A stretch of 64,000 nucleotides of DNA from Streptomyces leeuwenhoekii (lineage in GTDB: Bacteria; Actinomycetota; Actinomycetes; Streptomycetales; Streptomycetaceae). The notes below the pieces were generated by a model. It ran no database searches. It saw only the letters and a list, made by a program, of their open reading frames with translations, and was not told where the DNA came from. The stretch lies in contig NZ_LN831790.1 of the NCBI RefSeq assembly GCF_001013905.1, positions 806,001-870,000 of the forward strand, read 5' to 3'. The position numbers and the translations under genes were made by a program. Position 1 is the first letter of the stretch. Every line of letters starts with the position of its first letter. Positions 43,494 through 55,155 of the stretch are shown here, in pieces.

Positions 43494-44846
43494 TCAGGGG
43501 CCGCAGGCCGTGAGCAACGTCTCCACCTCCTCCGGCAGGGCGCGGGCGAGCCGGTCGAGGTCCGGCACGGCCTCGGCGTCGGCGATCAGCCCGTAGTGGA
43601 CGCGTCCGCGGTAGGTCGAGACGGCGACCGCCAGGGCGTGTCCGCGGGCCAGCGGCGCGAAGGGGTGGACGGCGGTGAGCGGGTGGCCGCCGAGCTTCAG
43701 GCCGATGCCGGGCAGCGGCACGCTGGTGACCAGGATGTCGAACCAGAGCCGGGCGGCCTGGCCGACCAGGGGCCCGCCGAGCCGGTGCCCGAGCGCCGGT
43801 ACGTGGTCGGCGAGCAGGGCGACCGCGCCGGGGCCGCGGTCGGGTCCGGCGTCCTTGTTGCGGTCCATCGCGGCGCGGACCGCGCCGAGGCGGCCGAGCG
43901 GGTCGGGGTCGCCGACGGGCAGCCGTATCAGGTAGCCGGAGAGCCGGTTGCCCGGCGGCTGCGCGGTGCGCGGGCGGCGCCGGGAGACCGGGATCAGGGC
44001 GCGGGGGGCCAGGCCCTCGCTGCCGTCGCCGCGTTCGTCGAGCCAGCGGCGCAGGGCCCCGGCGACGACCGCGATCAGGACGTCGTTGACGGTGCCGCCC
44101 TCGGTCTTGCGGATGCGGTGCACGTCGTCGAGGTCGACGATGGCGCCGGCGGTGCGGCGGGTCCCCGAGGGCTCGGCGGTGAGCGCGGGCGAGGAGCGCG
44201 CGTCGAGGGTGGACAGGGCGACACCGGCGCCGATGTCCAGGGCGCGGCCCGCGCCGGACAGGGCGCCACGCAGTAGCTCCGGCAGTCTTCGCAGGTCCGG
44301 TGGCCCGCCGCGCCGGGGCTCGGCGGGGCGCGGGCGGGGTGCCGGGGTGTCCACCGGGTCGAGGATCGCCGCGGCGAGGGTGAGCGCCCGCAGCCCGTCG
44401 GCGAGGGCGTGGTGGAACTTGAACAGCACGGCGAACGACGCGCCGTCGCGCCCGGGCAGGACATGGGCCTCCCACGGTGGCCGACCGCGCTCCAGCGGGC
44501 GCTCCATGAGGCGGCCCGCCGCGGCGTGGAAGTCGTCGGCGGGCGCGTGCAGCCGGACGTGGTGGAGGGGGTCGAAGCCGGGGTCGGGTTCGCGGGCGGC
44601 GCCACCGAAGGAGAGCGGCCGGCGCAGGGCGAGCGGCTCCCACACGTCCCGGATGCGCATGCGCAGTCCGGGCACGGCGGCGGCGCGGGCCGCGAGCAGG
44701 TCCGCCGCGTGGGCGCCCGCGGCCGGCGACCGGGCGGAGAAGATCCCGAGCGCTCCGAGGTGCATCGGATGCTCGGCGGACTCGATGTTCCAGAACGCCA
44801 GGTCGAGAGGGGCGAGCAGGTCGGAAGTCAAGGGCGTGCCTCGCAT
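43494..44846 (-). CDS. Wax ester synthase / acyl-CoA:diacylglycerol acyltransferase (WS/DGAT)
   Basis: 450 residues. 'PLDLAFWNIESAEHPMHLGALGIF' (N-terminal) and the catalytic HHxxxDG motif FHHALADGL (about 143-151), 'EGGTVNDVLIAVVAGALRRWL' and 'FDILVTSVPLPG' blocks, the last like the NVPG-type motif. Such enzymes form triacylglycerol or wax esters at the membrane. The S. coelicolor WS/DGAT SCO0958 is at a comparable place. The gene is monocistronic; its upstream region has an inverted repeat (44870-44887). Confidence 0.93.
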   Translation of the reverse strand: MRGTPLTSDLLAPLDLAFWNIESAEHPMHLGALGIFSARSPAAGAHAADLLAARAAAVPGLRMRIRDVWEPLALRRPLSFGGAAREPDPGFDPLHHVRLHAPADDFHAAAGRLMERPLERGRPPWEAHVLPGRDGASFAVLFKFHHALADGLRALTLAAAILDPVDTPAPRPRPAEPRRGGPPDLRRLPELLRGALSGAGRALDIGAGVALSTLDARSSPALTAEPSGTRRTAGAIVDLDDVHRIRKTEGGTVNDVLIAVVAGALRRWLDERGDGSEGLAPRALIPVSRRRPRTAQPPGNRLSGYLIRLPVGDPDPLGRLGAVRAAMDRNKDAGPDRGPGAVALLADHVPALGHRLGGPLVGQAARLWFDILVTSVPLPGIGLKLGGHPLTAVHPFAPLARGHALAVAVSTYRGRVHYGLIADAEAVPDLDRLARALPEEVETLLTACGP

Positions 44847-44869
44847 CGACGACAGGTGGACCAGCAGTC

Positions 44870-44887
44870 AATCGCCCTTCGGCGATT
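44870..44887. promoter_or_regulatory. Inverted repeat upstream of the WS/DGAT gene
   Basis: AATCGCC (44870-44876) and GGCGATT (44881-44887) are perfect arms around CTTC, 24-41 bp before the start codon on the minus strand. Could be an operator or a leader hairpin close to the ribosome-binding site. Confidence 0.45.
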
Positions 44888-45197
44888 ACGGTCAAGTACG
44901 ATCACGCTACGCTCAGTTAACATCAGATGAAGAGCACACCGGAAAGGCGGGGCCGCACCGCCTCGCGTCCGGCCGCCGTCGGGGCGCCGGGGCCGCCTCC
45001 CCACCTGCCTCATGTGCCCCGTACCCCGCGCGCCCCGCATACCCCGTCTCCCTCTCCGGGCCGTCCGCGCCGGCCGGCCGCGGCGGCGGGTGACGGCCCC
45101 CGGGCCCGGGTTCTCCGGCAGCGGCGGGGGCGGGCCGGGTCCGCCCGGTCCGCCCCCGCCCTTTCGCCCGCGGGCCGGCCGTGCGCCCGCCGGGCGG
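44888..45197. other. Intergenic between GH2 and WS/DGAT genes
   Basis: No gene. It contains the AT-richer WS/DGAT promoter zone (44890-44935) and, near the GH2 stop, GGCGGGGGCGG (45123-45133) paired with CCGCCCCCGCC (45150-45160), a perfect 11-bp stem likely to terminate the GH2 transcript. Confidence 0.5.
45123..45160 (-). terminator. Stem-loop downstream of the GH2 gene
   Basis: GGCGGGGGCGG (45123-45133) pairs with CCGCCCCCGCC (45150-45160), a perfect 11-bp stem with a 16-nt loop, 38 nt after the GH2 stop. Confidence 0.6.
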
Positions 45198-47807
45198 TCA
45201 GCCCGCCGGGCAGCCGGCCGGGGCCGCGCGGGACGCGTCTCGGATGAGCGCCCGGTGAGCGGCCCGTACCCGCTCCACGTCCGGCTTGAGGACGGCCCGG
45301 TCGTACGTCGTCAGCCCGTTCAGCTCGCCCTCGACGTCCGCGATCTGGGTGTAGACGGCGCCGTTGCCGCCCCGGCAGGCCAGCGCCCGCACCTCGTCCA
45401 GTTTCGCCAGGTAGTCGTCGGTGTACCTGGCCGGGTCGACGTCGACGTACGACTGCTGCACGGACCAGGCGTGGCCGGGCACCGCCAGGCCGAGGCCCCC
45501 GTACTCGCCGCTGACCAGGGCGCGTTCCCCGTCCGGGCGGGGCGGCAGAGCGGGGCTCGGGTAGCCGTGCTCGTCCATGATGTCGCCGGCGCCTCCGTCG
45601 GCCCCCAGGTTCAGGCCGGACTGGTTGTTGACCAGGCGGGTGGGGTCCCAGGACTTGGCCTGCGCGGCGACGCGGCCGATGTCGTACTGGCCCCAGCCCT
45701 CGTTGAAGGTGACCCACATGATCACCGAGGGGCTGCTGACGTGCTCGTCGATCATCTCCTTCATCTCGCGTTCGTACTGGGCGCGCGCCTCGGCGCTCGG
45801 GTTCACCCCGGCCGTCATGGCGGGCATGTCCTGCCACACCAGCAGGCCGAGCCGGTCGGCCCAGTAGAACCAGCGGTCGGGTTCGACCTTGATGTGCTTG
45901 CGCACCGAGTTGAAACCGAGCCGCTTGTGCAGCTTCAGATCGTGGGCGAGGGCCGCGTCGGTGGGCGCGGTGTGCAGGCCGTCGGGCCAGAAGCCCTGGT
46001 CGAGGGTGGCCATCAGGAAGACGGGCTCGCCGTTGAGGAGCGTGCGCGGGACGCCGTTCACCTTCTCCACGGCGACCGAGCGCATCCCGAAGTAGCTGCC
46101 GACGCGGTCGGCGCCGACGGTCACCTTCAGGTCGTACAGGAACGGGTCGTCCGGGGACCACAGGCGCGGATCGTCGATCGTGAGGGTCAGCGGCCGGCCG
46201 GTGCGTCCGGTGGCGGTGGCGACCTTGCGGGTGCCGGCGTACGCCGTCGCCGTGACCGGGAGGCCGTCGCGGACGCCGCGCGGTTCGACGGTGAGCGTGC
46301 CCGCGGCGGCGTCCGGGGTGAGCTTCAGCGCGTCGACGTGGTCGCGGGCGACCGGCTCCAGCCAGACCGTCTGCCAGATGCCCGAACTCGGCGTGTACCA
46401 GATGCCGCTCGGGTCCAGGCGCTGCTTGCCCAGCGGCGGGTTCTCGCCGCCCGCCGCGTCGGTCGGGTCGTACACGCCGACGATCAGCTCCTGGGTGCGG
46501 CCGGGCTCGAGCGCCTCGGTGACGTCCGCGGCGAACTTGTCGTAACCGCCCTTGTGCTCGGCGACCTTGGTGCCGTTGACCCAGACCTGGCTGTGCCAGT
46601 CGACGGCCCCGAAGTTGAGCATCAGCCGCTTGCCGGAGCCGATGTGCCAGTCGCCGGGGACGGTGAAGGTACGGCGGTACCACATGCGGTCCTCGTGCCG
46701 CTGGACGCCGGAGAGCTGGGACTCCACGGGGAAGGGCACGAGGATGCGCTCGGCGAGGGTGCGGCCGAACGGCGGCTGTTCACCGGGCTCCGCGGCGGCG
46801 AACTGCCAGCGGCCGTTGAGGCTTCGCCAGTCGGCACGCGTGAGCTGCGGGCGCGGGTACTCGGGGTGGGCGTTGTCCGGGCCCACCTCGTCGGCCCACC
46901 GGGTGCGCAGTTCGTACGTCGACCGGTTGGAGCCGCTGCTCCAGAACGCCTTGACAACGTTGCCGTCGGTGTCGGTGAGTCCGCCCTCGCCGTCGTAGCG
47001 GAGGTCGGCGGTACCCGGTGCGGTGCCCGTCCTGTTGCCGACGACGGGCTCTTGGAGGGTGACGAGCAGGGCCGTGGGGTCGGCGGGGTCCAAGGCCGCC
47101 GCGCCCAGGGGCCACTCGGCGCCGCCGATCACCGCGTCCAGGTGATCGGTGAAGCCGGCCGGGGGCGGGGCGAGGGGCCGGGCGAAGTCCAGCTTCAGGG
47201 TGCGGCCGGTGGCGAGGACCGTCGCCGCGGTGGGCCCGTCGTAGTCGAACCCTTCGGGCAGGCGGAACGCCGACTGCGGCACGGGCTCCTTGGCACCGCC
47301 GGGCTCGGTCCAGCGGACATGCAGGTTGGAACCGCCGAAGTGCTCGAAGTACTCCAGCTTGAAGTCGTAGGACCGGCCCGCCGTCAGCTCGACGGGGTGG
47401 GAGGTCTGTTCGCGGTCCCAGTCGTCGACCCAGTGGTCGATGGCGAGCTCTCCGCCGATCCACAGGCGGAAGCCGTTGTCGCCGATGACCGAGAAGGTGT
47501 GGGGGCCGGTCCGCTCCGGGACGATCCGCCCGGTCCAGCGGACGCTGACGTCGTCCGACTGCCCGGTGGCGAAGTCCAGGCGGGGTTCGAGGGTGCCGAA
47601 GTCGAGCTGCGGGTCGAAGGCGGTCGCCTTCAGCTCGTGGAAGTCGAAGGCGCCGGGGGCGGAGTGGGTGTAGTACTCGCCCTTCAGGCCGTGGATCTCC
47701 GGTGCGGGGCCCTCGGCCGCGGCCGCGGGGGCGGCGGTGAGTCCCGCGACGCCGAGTGCCGCGGCCAGCAGGAGGGCGAATCGGTCTCTGAGTCGTCTGA
47801 TGCGCAC
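45198..47807 (-). CDS. Secreted glycoside hydrolase family 2 enzyme with N-terminal PA14 domain
   Basis: 869 residues. Signal peptide (LLLAAALGVAGLTAAPAAAA, about 12-31), a PA14-type carbohydrate-binding module (about 40-165: 'LKGEYYTHSAPGAFDFHELK'), and a GH2 core with jelly-roll ('WYRRTFTVPGDW'), Ig-like and TIM-barrel parts. Acid/base Glu in 'VTFNEGWGQYD' (about 700) and nucleophile Glu in 'LVSGEYGGLGL' (about 764) are both present. GH2 covers beta-galactosidase, beta-mannosidase and beta-glucuronidase activities and cannot be settled by sight. Export, PA14 and a palindromic operator upstream indicate induced polysaccharide breakdown. Confidence 0.9.
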   Translation of the reverse strand: MRIRRLRDRFALLLAAALGVAGLTAAPAAAAEGPAPEIHGLKGEYYTHSAPGAFDFHELKATAFDPQLDFGTLEPRLDFATGQSDDVSVRWTGRIVPERTGPHTFSVIGDNGFRLWIGGELAIDHWVDDWDREQTSHPVELTAGRSYDFKLEYFEHFGGSNLHVRWTEPGGAKEPVPQSAFRLPEGFDYDGPTAATVLATGRTLKLDFARPLAPPPAGFTDHLDAVIGGAEWPLGAAALDPADPTALLVTLQEPVVGNRTGTAPGTADLRYDGEGGLTDTDGNVVKAFWSSGSNRSTYELRTRWADEVGPDNAHPEYPRPQLTRADWRSLNGRWQFAAAEPGEQPPFGRTLAERILVPFPVESQLSGVQRHEDRMWYRRTFTVPGDWHIGSGKRLMLNFGAVDWHSQVWVNGTKVAEHKGGYDKFAADVTEALEPGRTQELIVGVYDPTDAAGGENPPLGKQRLDPSGIWYTPSSGIWQTVWLEPVARDHVDALKLTPDAAAGTLTVEPRGVRDGLPVTATAYAGTRKVATATGRTGRPLTLTIDDPRLWSPDDPFLYDLKVTVGADRVGSYFGMRSVAVEKVNGVPRTLLNGEPVFLMATLDQGFWPDGLHTAPTDAALAHDLKLHKRLGFNSVRKHIKVEPDRWFYWADRLGLLVWQDMPAMTAGVNPSAEARAQYEREMKEMIDEHVSSPSVIMWVTFNEGWGQYDIGRVAAQAKSWDPTRLVNNQSGLNLGADGGAGDIMDEHGYPSPALPPRPDGERALVSGEYGGLGLAVPGHAWSVQQSYVDVDPARYTDDYLAKLDEVRALACRGGNGAVYTQIADVEGELNGLTTYDRAVLKPDVERVRAAHRALIRDASRAAPAGCPAG

Positions 47808-47852
47808 GGATCCTCTCCTTCGAGGACGGGTGGCGGCCGGTCGCCCGGCCTT

Positions 47853-47866
47853 TTACATCGATGTAA
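47853..47866. promoter_or_regulatory. Perfect palindrome TTACATCGATGTAA upstream of GH2
   Basis: The 14-bp sequence TTACATCGATGTAA is completely self-complementary, with a central CG typical of LacI-family operators. It is 46-59 bp before the GH2 start codon. Its AT-rich arms are exceptional in this GC-rich DNA. Likely operator for a LacI-type sugar-responsive repressor encoded elsewhere. Confidence 0.7.
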
Positions 47867-48046
47867 CGACGTAGGCATGACAACACGGATCGGGGTGGGG
47901 GTCCAGGGGCCCGTGGGCACCTCTGTTGCCCGCCGCGGTCCCGGCCGCCGGCGCGCGGGACACCGGCACGCCCGCTCCCGGGGGGTGTGAACCGCCGCCT
48001 CGCGGGGCCGCGGACGGCCGCCACCGGGGCCCCGGACGGCCGGGTG

Positions 48047-49267
48047 TCAGCGGACCCGCTGCCCCTTGCCCAGCGCGATCACCCCGGCCTTGGAGACGGT
48101 GTAGAGCTCCGCGTCCCGCTCGGGGTTGACGCCGATCGTCGCGCCCGGCGGCACCACGACGTTCTTGTCCAGCACCGCTCCGCGCACCACCGCGCCCCGT
48201 CCGATGTGCACGTTGTCGTGCAGCACCGAGCCCTGCACCACCGCCCCGGGGTCGACCACCACCCCCGGTGACAGCACGGACCGCGTGACCTGACCGCGGA
48301 TCAGGCACCCGGCGCTGATGATCGACTCCCCGGCGATCCCGCCCGCGTTGAAGCGGGCGGGCGACAACTGGCCCGAGTGCGTGTAGATCGGCCAGTCGCG
48401 GTTGTACAGATTGAAGGCGGGACGCTCGGCGATCAGGTCCATGTGGGCGTCGTAGTAGGCGTCGAGGGTGCCCACGTCCCGCCAGTAGCCCTGGTCGCGG
48501 GTGGTCTCGCCGGGCACGTGGTTGGAGCCGAAGTCGTACAGCGCCGCCTCGCCCCGCTCGGTGAGCTGGGGCAGGATCGAACCCCCCATGTCGTGTGCCG
48601 AGTCCCCGTCCTCGGCGTCCCGCTGCAACGCCTCGATCAGCGCCTTGGTGGTGAAGACGTAGTTGCCCATCGAGGCGAACACGCAGTCGGGGTCCCCCGG
48701 CAGGCCCGGCGGGTCGGCGGGCTTCTCCAGGAAGCTCTTGACCGTACGGCCGTCCGCCCGGGGCGTGATCACGCCGAACGACGAGGACTCGGTGCGCGGC
48801 ACGCGGATCCCGGCCACCGTCACGCCCGCCCCCGACTCGATGTGCTGGGCGAGCATCTGCCGCGGGTCCATGCGGTAGACGTGGTCGGCGCCGAACACGG
48901 CGACGTGGTCGGGCTGTTCGTCGTGGACCAGGTTCAGCGACTGCAGGATCGCGTCGGCGCTGCCCAGGTACCAGCGGGGGCCGAGCCGCTGCTGGGCCGG
49001 GACGGGGGTGACGTAGTTGCCGAGCAGGCTGGACATCCGCCAGGTGGTGGTGATGTGCCGGTCCAGCGAGTGCGACTTGTACTGGGTCAGCACGCAGATG
49101 CGCAGGATGTCCCCGTTGACGAGGTTGGACAGGACGAAGTCGACGAGGCGGTACGTGCCGCCGAAGGTGACCGCGGGTTTCGCGCGGTCCGCGGTCAGGG
49201 GCATCAGGCGTTTGCCCTCCCCGCCCGCCAGGACGATCCCGAGCACCGATGGACCCCCACGCCGCAT
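48047..49267 (-). CDS. glgC: Glucose-1-phosphate adenylyltransferase (ADP-glucose pyrophosphorylase)
   Basis: 406 residues from ATG at 49267. '[39 protein letters not shown]' (about 10-45) has the nucleotide-binding GGxGxRLxPLT loop; '[16 protein letters not shown]' and '[21 protein letters not shown]' carry active-site and G1P-binding regions. The C-terminal left-handed beta-helix has repeated '[27 protein letters not shown]'. It makes ADP-glucose for glycogen and trehalose-type glucans. It follows glgA by 49 bp on the same strand, so the two are probably one operon. Confidence 0.94.
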   Translation of the reverse strand: MRRGGPSVLGIVLAGGEGKRLMPLTADRAKPAVTFGGTYRLVDFVLSNLVNGDILRICVLTQYKSHSLDRHITTTWRMSSLLGNYVTPVPAQQRLGPRWYLGSADAILQSLNLVHDEQPDHVAVFGADHVYRMDPRQMLAQHIESGAGVTVAGIRVPRTESSSFGVITPRADGRTVKSFLEKPADPPGLPGDPDCVFASMGNYVFTTKALIEALQRDAEDGDSAHDMGGSILPQLTERGEAALYDFGSNHVPGETTRDQGYWRDVGTLDAYYDAHMDLIAERPAFNLYNRDWPIYTHSGQLSPARFNAGGIAGESIISAGCLIRGQVTRSVLSPGVVVDPGAVVQGSVLHDNVHIGRGAVVRGAVLDKNVVVPPGATIGVNPERDAELYTVSKAGVIALGKGQRVR

Positions 49268-49316
49268 GGCCGCTCCCCTCACCCTCGCCGTTTCCCGCCT
49301 GCCCCGGTACGGGGCG

Positions 49317-50468
49317 CTACGCCCGTCCCAGGATCTCCTCGTAGAGCCGGACGGTGCGGCGCGCGACCGCGTCCCAGCCGAACTCCCGCACCGCCCGTTC
49401 CCGTCCGGCCTCACCCATCCGCCGGGCGGTCTCCGGGTCGCCGAGAAGCCCGTCCAGTGCCCGCGCGAGCCCCGCCTCGAAGTCGTCGTCCAGGGGCACG
49501 AGTACCCCGGTTTCGCCGTCCTCCACGACCTCGGGGATGCCACCGACCCGGGAGGCCACGACGGGAGTGGCGCAGGCCATCGCCTCCAGGTTGACGATGC
49601 CGAGCGGCTCGTACACCGAGGGGCAGACGAACGCGGCGGCGTGGGTGAGGAGTTGCACCACCTCGGGGCGCGGCAGCATCCCCGGGATCCAGTGCACGCC
49701 GGCGCGCCGCCGGCTCAGCTCGCCGAACAGCTCCCGGAACTCCCGGTCGATGCCGGGCGTGTCGGGCGCTCCGGCGCAGAGCACGACCTGCGCGGCGGGG
49801 TCGATGTCCCGTACGGCCCGCAGCAGATGGGGCACGCCCTTCTGGCGGGTGATGCGGCCGACGAACAGGACGTACGGCCGTGAGCGGTCCAGGCCGAGGC
49901 GGTCCAGGACGTCGGTGGCGGGATCGGGCCGGTACAGGGTGGTGTCGATGCCGTTGTGCACGACGTGGACCCGGTCGGGCGTCAGCGCCGGGTAGCAGGC
50001 GAGGATGTCCTCCCGCATGGCACCGGAGACGGCGATCACCGCGTCGGCGGCCTCGACGGCGGTGCGCTCCGCCCAGCTCGACAGGGCGTATCCGCCGCCG
50101 AGTTGCTCGGCCTTCCAGGGGCGCAGGGGCTCCAGGGAGTGGGCGGTGACGACGTGCGGGATGCCGTGGAGGAGCTTGGCGAGGTGGCCGCCGAGGGCCG
50201 CGTACCAGGTGTGCGAGTGGACCAGATGACGGTCCGCCAGGGCGGCGGCCATGGCGAGGTCCACCGAGAAGGTGCGCAGCGCGTCGTTGGCGCCGTCGAG
50301 CACGGGCCAGGGGCGGTGGCGCAGCACCCCTTCCGCGCGGCCCTCGCCCCAGCAGTGCACGTCCAGGTCGACGAGACGGGCCAGTTCGCGGGCGAGGAAC
50401 TCGACGTGGACGCCGGCGCCGCCGTACACGTCCGGCGGGTACTCCCGGGTCAGCAGTCCCACTCGCAC
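49317..50468 (-). CDS. glgA: Glycogen synthase, actinobacterial GlgA/GlgM type (GT4)
   Basis: 383 residues. N-terminal '[30 protein letters not shown]' and C-terminal E-x7-E block '[42 protein letters not shown]' define a GT4 retaining glycosyltransferase, smaller than E. coli GlgA. In actinobacteria this group transfers glucose from ADP-glucose and can make maltose-1-phosphate (GlgM) feeding GlgE; both names apply to the family. glgC is directly downstream, supplying ADP-glucose. A FhuF-like gene begins upstream on the same strand, 36 bp away. Confidence 0.9.
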   Translation of the reverse strand: MRVGLLTREYPPDVYGGAGVHVEFLARELARLVDLDVHCWGEGRAEGVLRHRPWPVLDGANDALRTFSVDLAMAAALADRHLVHSHTWYAALGGHLAKLLHGIPHVVTAHSLEPLRPWKAEQLGGGYALSSWAERTAVEAADAVIAVSGAMREDILACYPALTPDRVHVVHNGIDTTLYRPDPATDVLDRLGLDRSRPYVLFVGRITRQKGVPHLLRAVRDIDPAAQVVLCAGAPDTPGIDREFRELFGELSRRRAGVHWIPGMLPRPEVVQLLTHAAAFVCPSVYEPLGIVNLEAMACATPVVASRVGGIPEVVEDGETGVLVPLDDDFEAGLARALDGLLGDPETARRMGEAGRERAVREFGWDAVARRTVRLYEEILGRA

Positions 50469-50504
50469 CCGTACCTCCCGTCGCAGGGGTTGCTCCTCTC
50501 ATGG

Positions 50505-51293
50505 TCACCCGGACGGGGCGCGGGGGGAAGAGGGCGGGGCGGGCGGGTGCCCGGCGGGGGCCTGGGCGGACCGCGCGGGCGCCGCCGGAGGGGCGGGGAA
50601 GCAGCAGTCGCCGCAGACGCCTCCCCCGGGCACGCGGTAGTACAGGCAGCAGCTCCGGCGGCGGAAGGCGGTGCCGGTGAGCGTGCCGGTGCCGGCGAGC
50701 AGGGGGTGGCCGAGCAGTTCGGCGGCCAGGCCCCGGGCGCGGACCGCGGCGTCGGGCCGTCCGTGGGCGCGGGCCCGGCGGTCCAGTTCGCGGGCGGCGC
50801 CGGCCAGCGCGGAGGCGGCGTTGCCGCGCAGCAGGCCCGGCGCGACGCGGTACCGGGCGCGCAGGGCCACCCCCAGCGGCTCCAGGTGGGCGCGCAGCAC
50901 GGCGTCCGCGACCGCGCCCGCGTCGCCGGGCAGCGACCGTACCTCGGTGAGCCACAGGTCGTCGGGGGCCGCGGCGTCGGGGTCCCAGTGCAGCAGGCGC
51001 GGGTCGAGGTCGGGGACACGTCCGTACAGCGCGGCGCAGCCGAGGGCGGCGGACCACAGCCGGGCCGCGAGCCCCTGGTGGGCCACCGAGGCGGCGACGC
51101 GTGCCTCGGGGGCGCGCAGGGCCGCCCCCACCTTGCGGACGCGGTACGCCAGGGGGTCCGGGCGGGTTCCCGGCGGCTCCGCCCCGTACGCCTGCGCCAG
51201 CGGCGGAAGCGGGCGGGGCGGCGGTCCGGACGCGCGCAGGACGAAGAAGCCGCCGAGGGGGCGGAGGGCGGCGAGTCGGGGGTCGAGGTCCAC
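50505..51293 (-). CDS. FhuF-like protein with C-terminal 2Fe-2S binding motif
   Basis: 262 residues from GTG at 51293. The last third contains CCLYYRVPGGGVCGDCC, the C-C-x10-C-x2-C pattern that binds the 2Fe-2S cluster in FhuF-type ferric-siderophore reductases. The N-terminal part is an Ala/Arg/Leu-rich FhuF-like helical domain. The function would be reduction and release of iron from siderophores in the cytoplasm. No iron-regulator (DmdR/IdeR) box was found upstream. It lies upstream of glgA by 36 bp on the same strand, which may be coincidental. Confidence 0.78.
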   Translation of the reverse strand: MDLDPRLAALRPLGGFFVLRASGPPPRPLPPLAQAYGAEPPGTRPDPLAYRVRKVGAALRAPEARVAASVAHQGLAARLWSAALGCAALYGRVPDLDPRLLHWDPDAAAPDDLWLTEVRSLPGDAGAVADAVLRAHLEPLGVALRARYRVAPGLLRGNAASALAGAARELDRRARAHGRPDAAVRARGLAAELLGHPLLAGTGTLTGTAFRRRSCCLYYRVPGGGVCGDCCFPAPPAAPARSAQAPAGHPPAPPSSPRAPSG

Positions 51294-51636
51294 GAGGAGC
51301 AGTCATACCGGGTCCTCCGCGCCGGGTCGCTGCCGCCCCGTCACCTCGGGGCCCGGCACCCGCCGCGCCAGGCCACGGTGCCGGGCTCGCGCACGGCTCG
51401 GCGGGGCCGCCGAGGACAGGGTGAGCGGTGGGGCTGGAAGCCGCTCACGGGGACCGGTCGCCGCCGGTGCCCACCCAGGGGATGACGGCGCCCGGCTCGT
51501 ACTCCATCGGGAGTAGGACCCAGTGTGTGCTCAGGGACGACGACGGCGCGAGCGCCGGACGGCATCGTAGGGGTATGAGCGCCGACCGTACGCCGCACCG
51601 GGCCCCGGGCCCCCGCCGCACGCAGAGGAGCAGCCG
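51294..51636. other. Divergent promoter region between FhuF-like and DMT genes
   Basis: No gene. TACTCC (51500-51505)/GGAGTA (51510-51515) is a small inverted repeat in an AT-richer part that probably carries the DMT promoter. No iron box of the DmdR1 type was seen. Confidence 0.4.
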
Positions 51637-54580
<2,944 letters not shown>

Positions 54581-54886
54581 TCAGCTCAGCGGCGGCCCCG
54601 GTTCCGGGTTCGGCACCGGCTCCGGTCCCGGCGGGATCGGGGACGGGGACGGCTCGGGTGGCGGACCCGGGTGCGGGGGCGGGGGCGTGGGCTGCGGGCC
54701 CGGGGCCGGACCGGGCGGCGCGGGAGGCGCCGGCTCCGGCGGTGGCGTCGGCCGGGGGCCGGGCGTCGGCGGTGGGGTCGGTGCCGGGCCCGGAGGCGGG
54801 GCCGGGTCCGGGTACGGCTGCGGGGGTTGGGGATCCGGACCCGGCGTGGGCCCTGGCGGGACGGGATCCGGATACGGGTTCGTCAT
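54581..54886 (-). CDS. Short Pro-rich hypothetical protein
   Basis: 101 residues from ATG at 54886, preceded by GGAGGACACC. About half is proline with Gly, Ala, Asp, Glu and Thr between (MTNPYPDPVPPGPTPGPDPQ, later PEPAPPAPPGPAPGPQPTP). No signal peptide, no domain. Tandem-like Pro-x units suggest an extended PPII structure, as in linkers or adaptor proteins. A good ribosome-binding site and a terminator argue that it is expressed. Confidence 0.6.
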   Translation of the reverse strand: MTNPYPDPVPPGPTPGPDPQPPQPYPDPAPPPGPAPTPPPTPGPRPTPPPEPAPPAPPGPAPGPQPTPPPPHPGPPPEPSPSPIPPGPEPVPNPEPGPPLS

Positions 54887-55106
54887 GGCAGGTGTCCTCC
54901 GGCCAGTCGGTCGACTTCGGCTCTGGACTACTTGCCCGCGTACCCGGCCGTCGCGCGCCCACTCACTCCCCGGCATGAACGGCGACGGCCAGGTGGGCCC
55001 ACGCGCGCCCGATCGTGGACCTGTTCCGGACGTGGCGGCCTCGCCGGGGGGCCGTGCTCGGGCGATTCTCGGATGGTCATGTCACCCGTCTCGCGGGTGT
55101 CGCCCG

Positions 55107-55145
55107 GCTGCCCCGGCCGTCGAAAGCGTCGTCGGCCGGGGCAGC
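55107..55145 (-). terminator. Strong stem-loop downstream of the DUF11 gene
   Basis: GCTGCCCCGGCC (55107-55118) pairs perfectly with GGCCGGGGCAGC (55134-55145), a 12-bp stem with a 15-nt loop, 11 nt past the stop of the DUF11 gene. Confidence 0.75.
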
Positions 55146-55155
55146 ACCGGCGGCC

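Noticed and set aside
45010..47990. Long plus-strand and alternative minus-strand frames over the GH2 gene
   Set aside because: Shadows in a GC-rich gene; they lack domains while the called frame has signal, PA14 and GH2 motifs.
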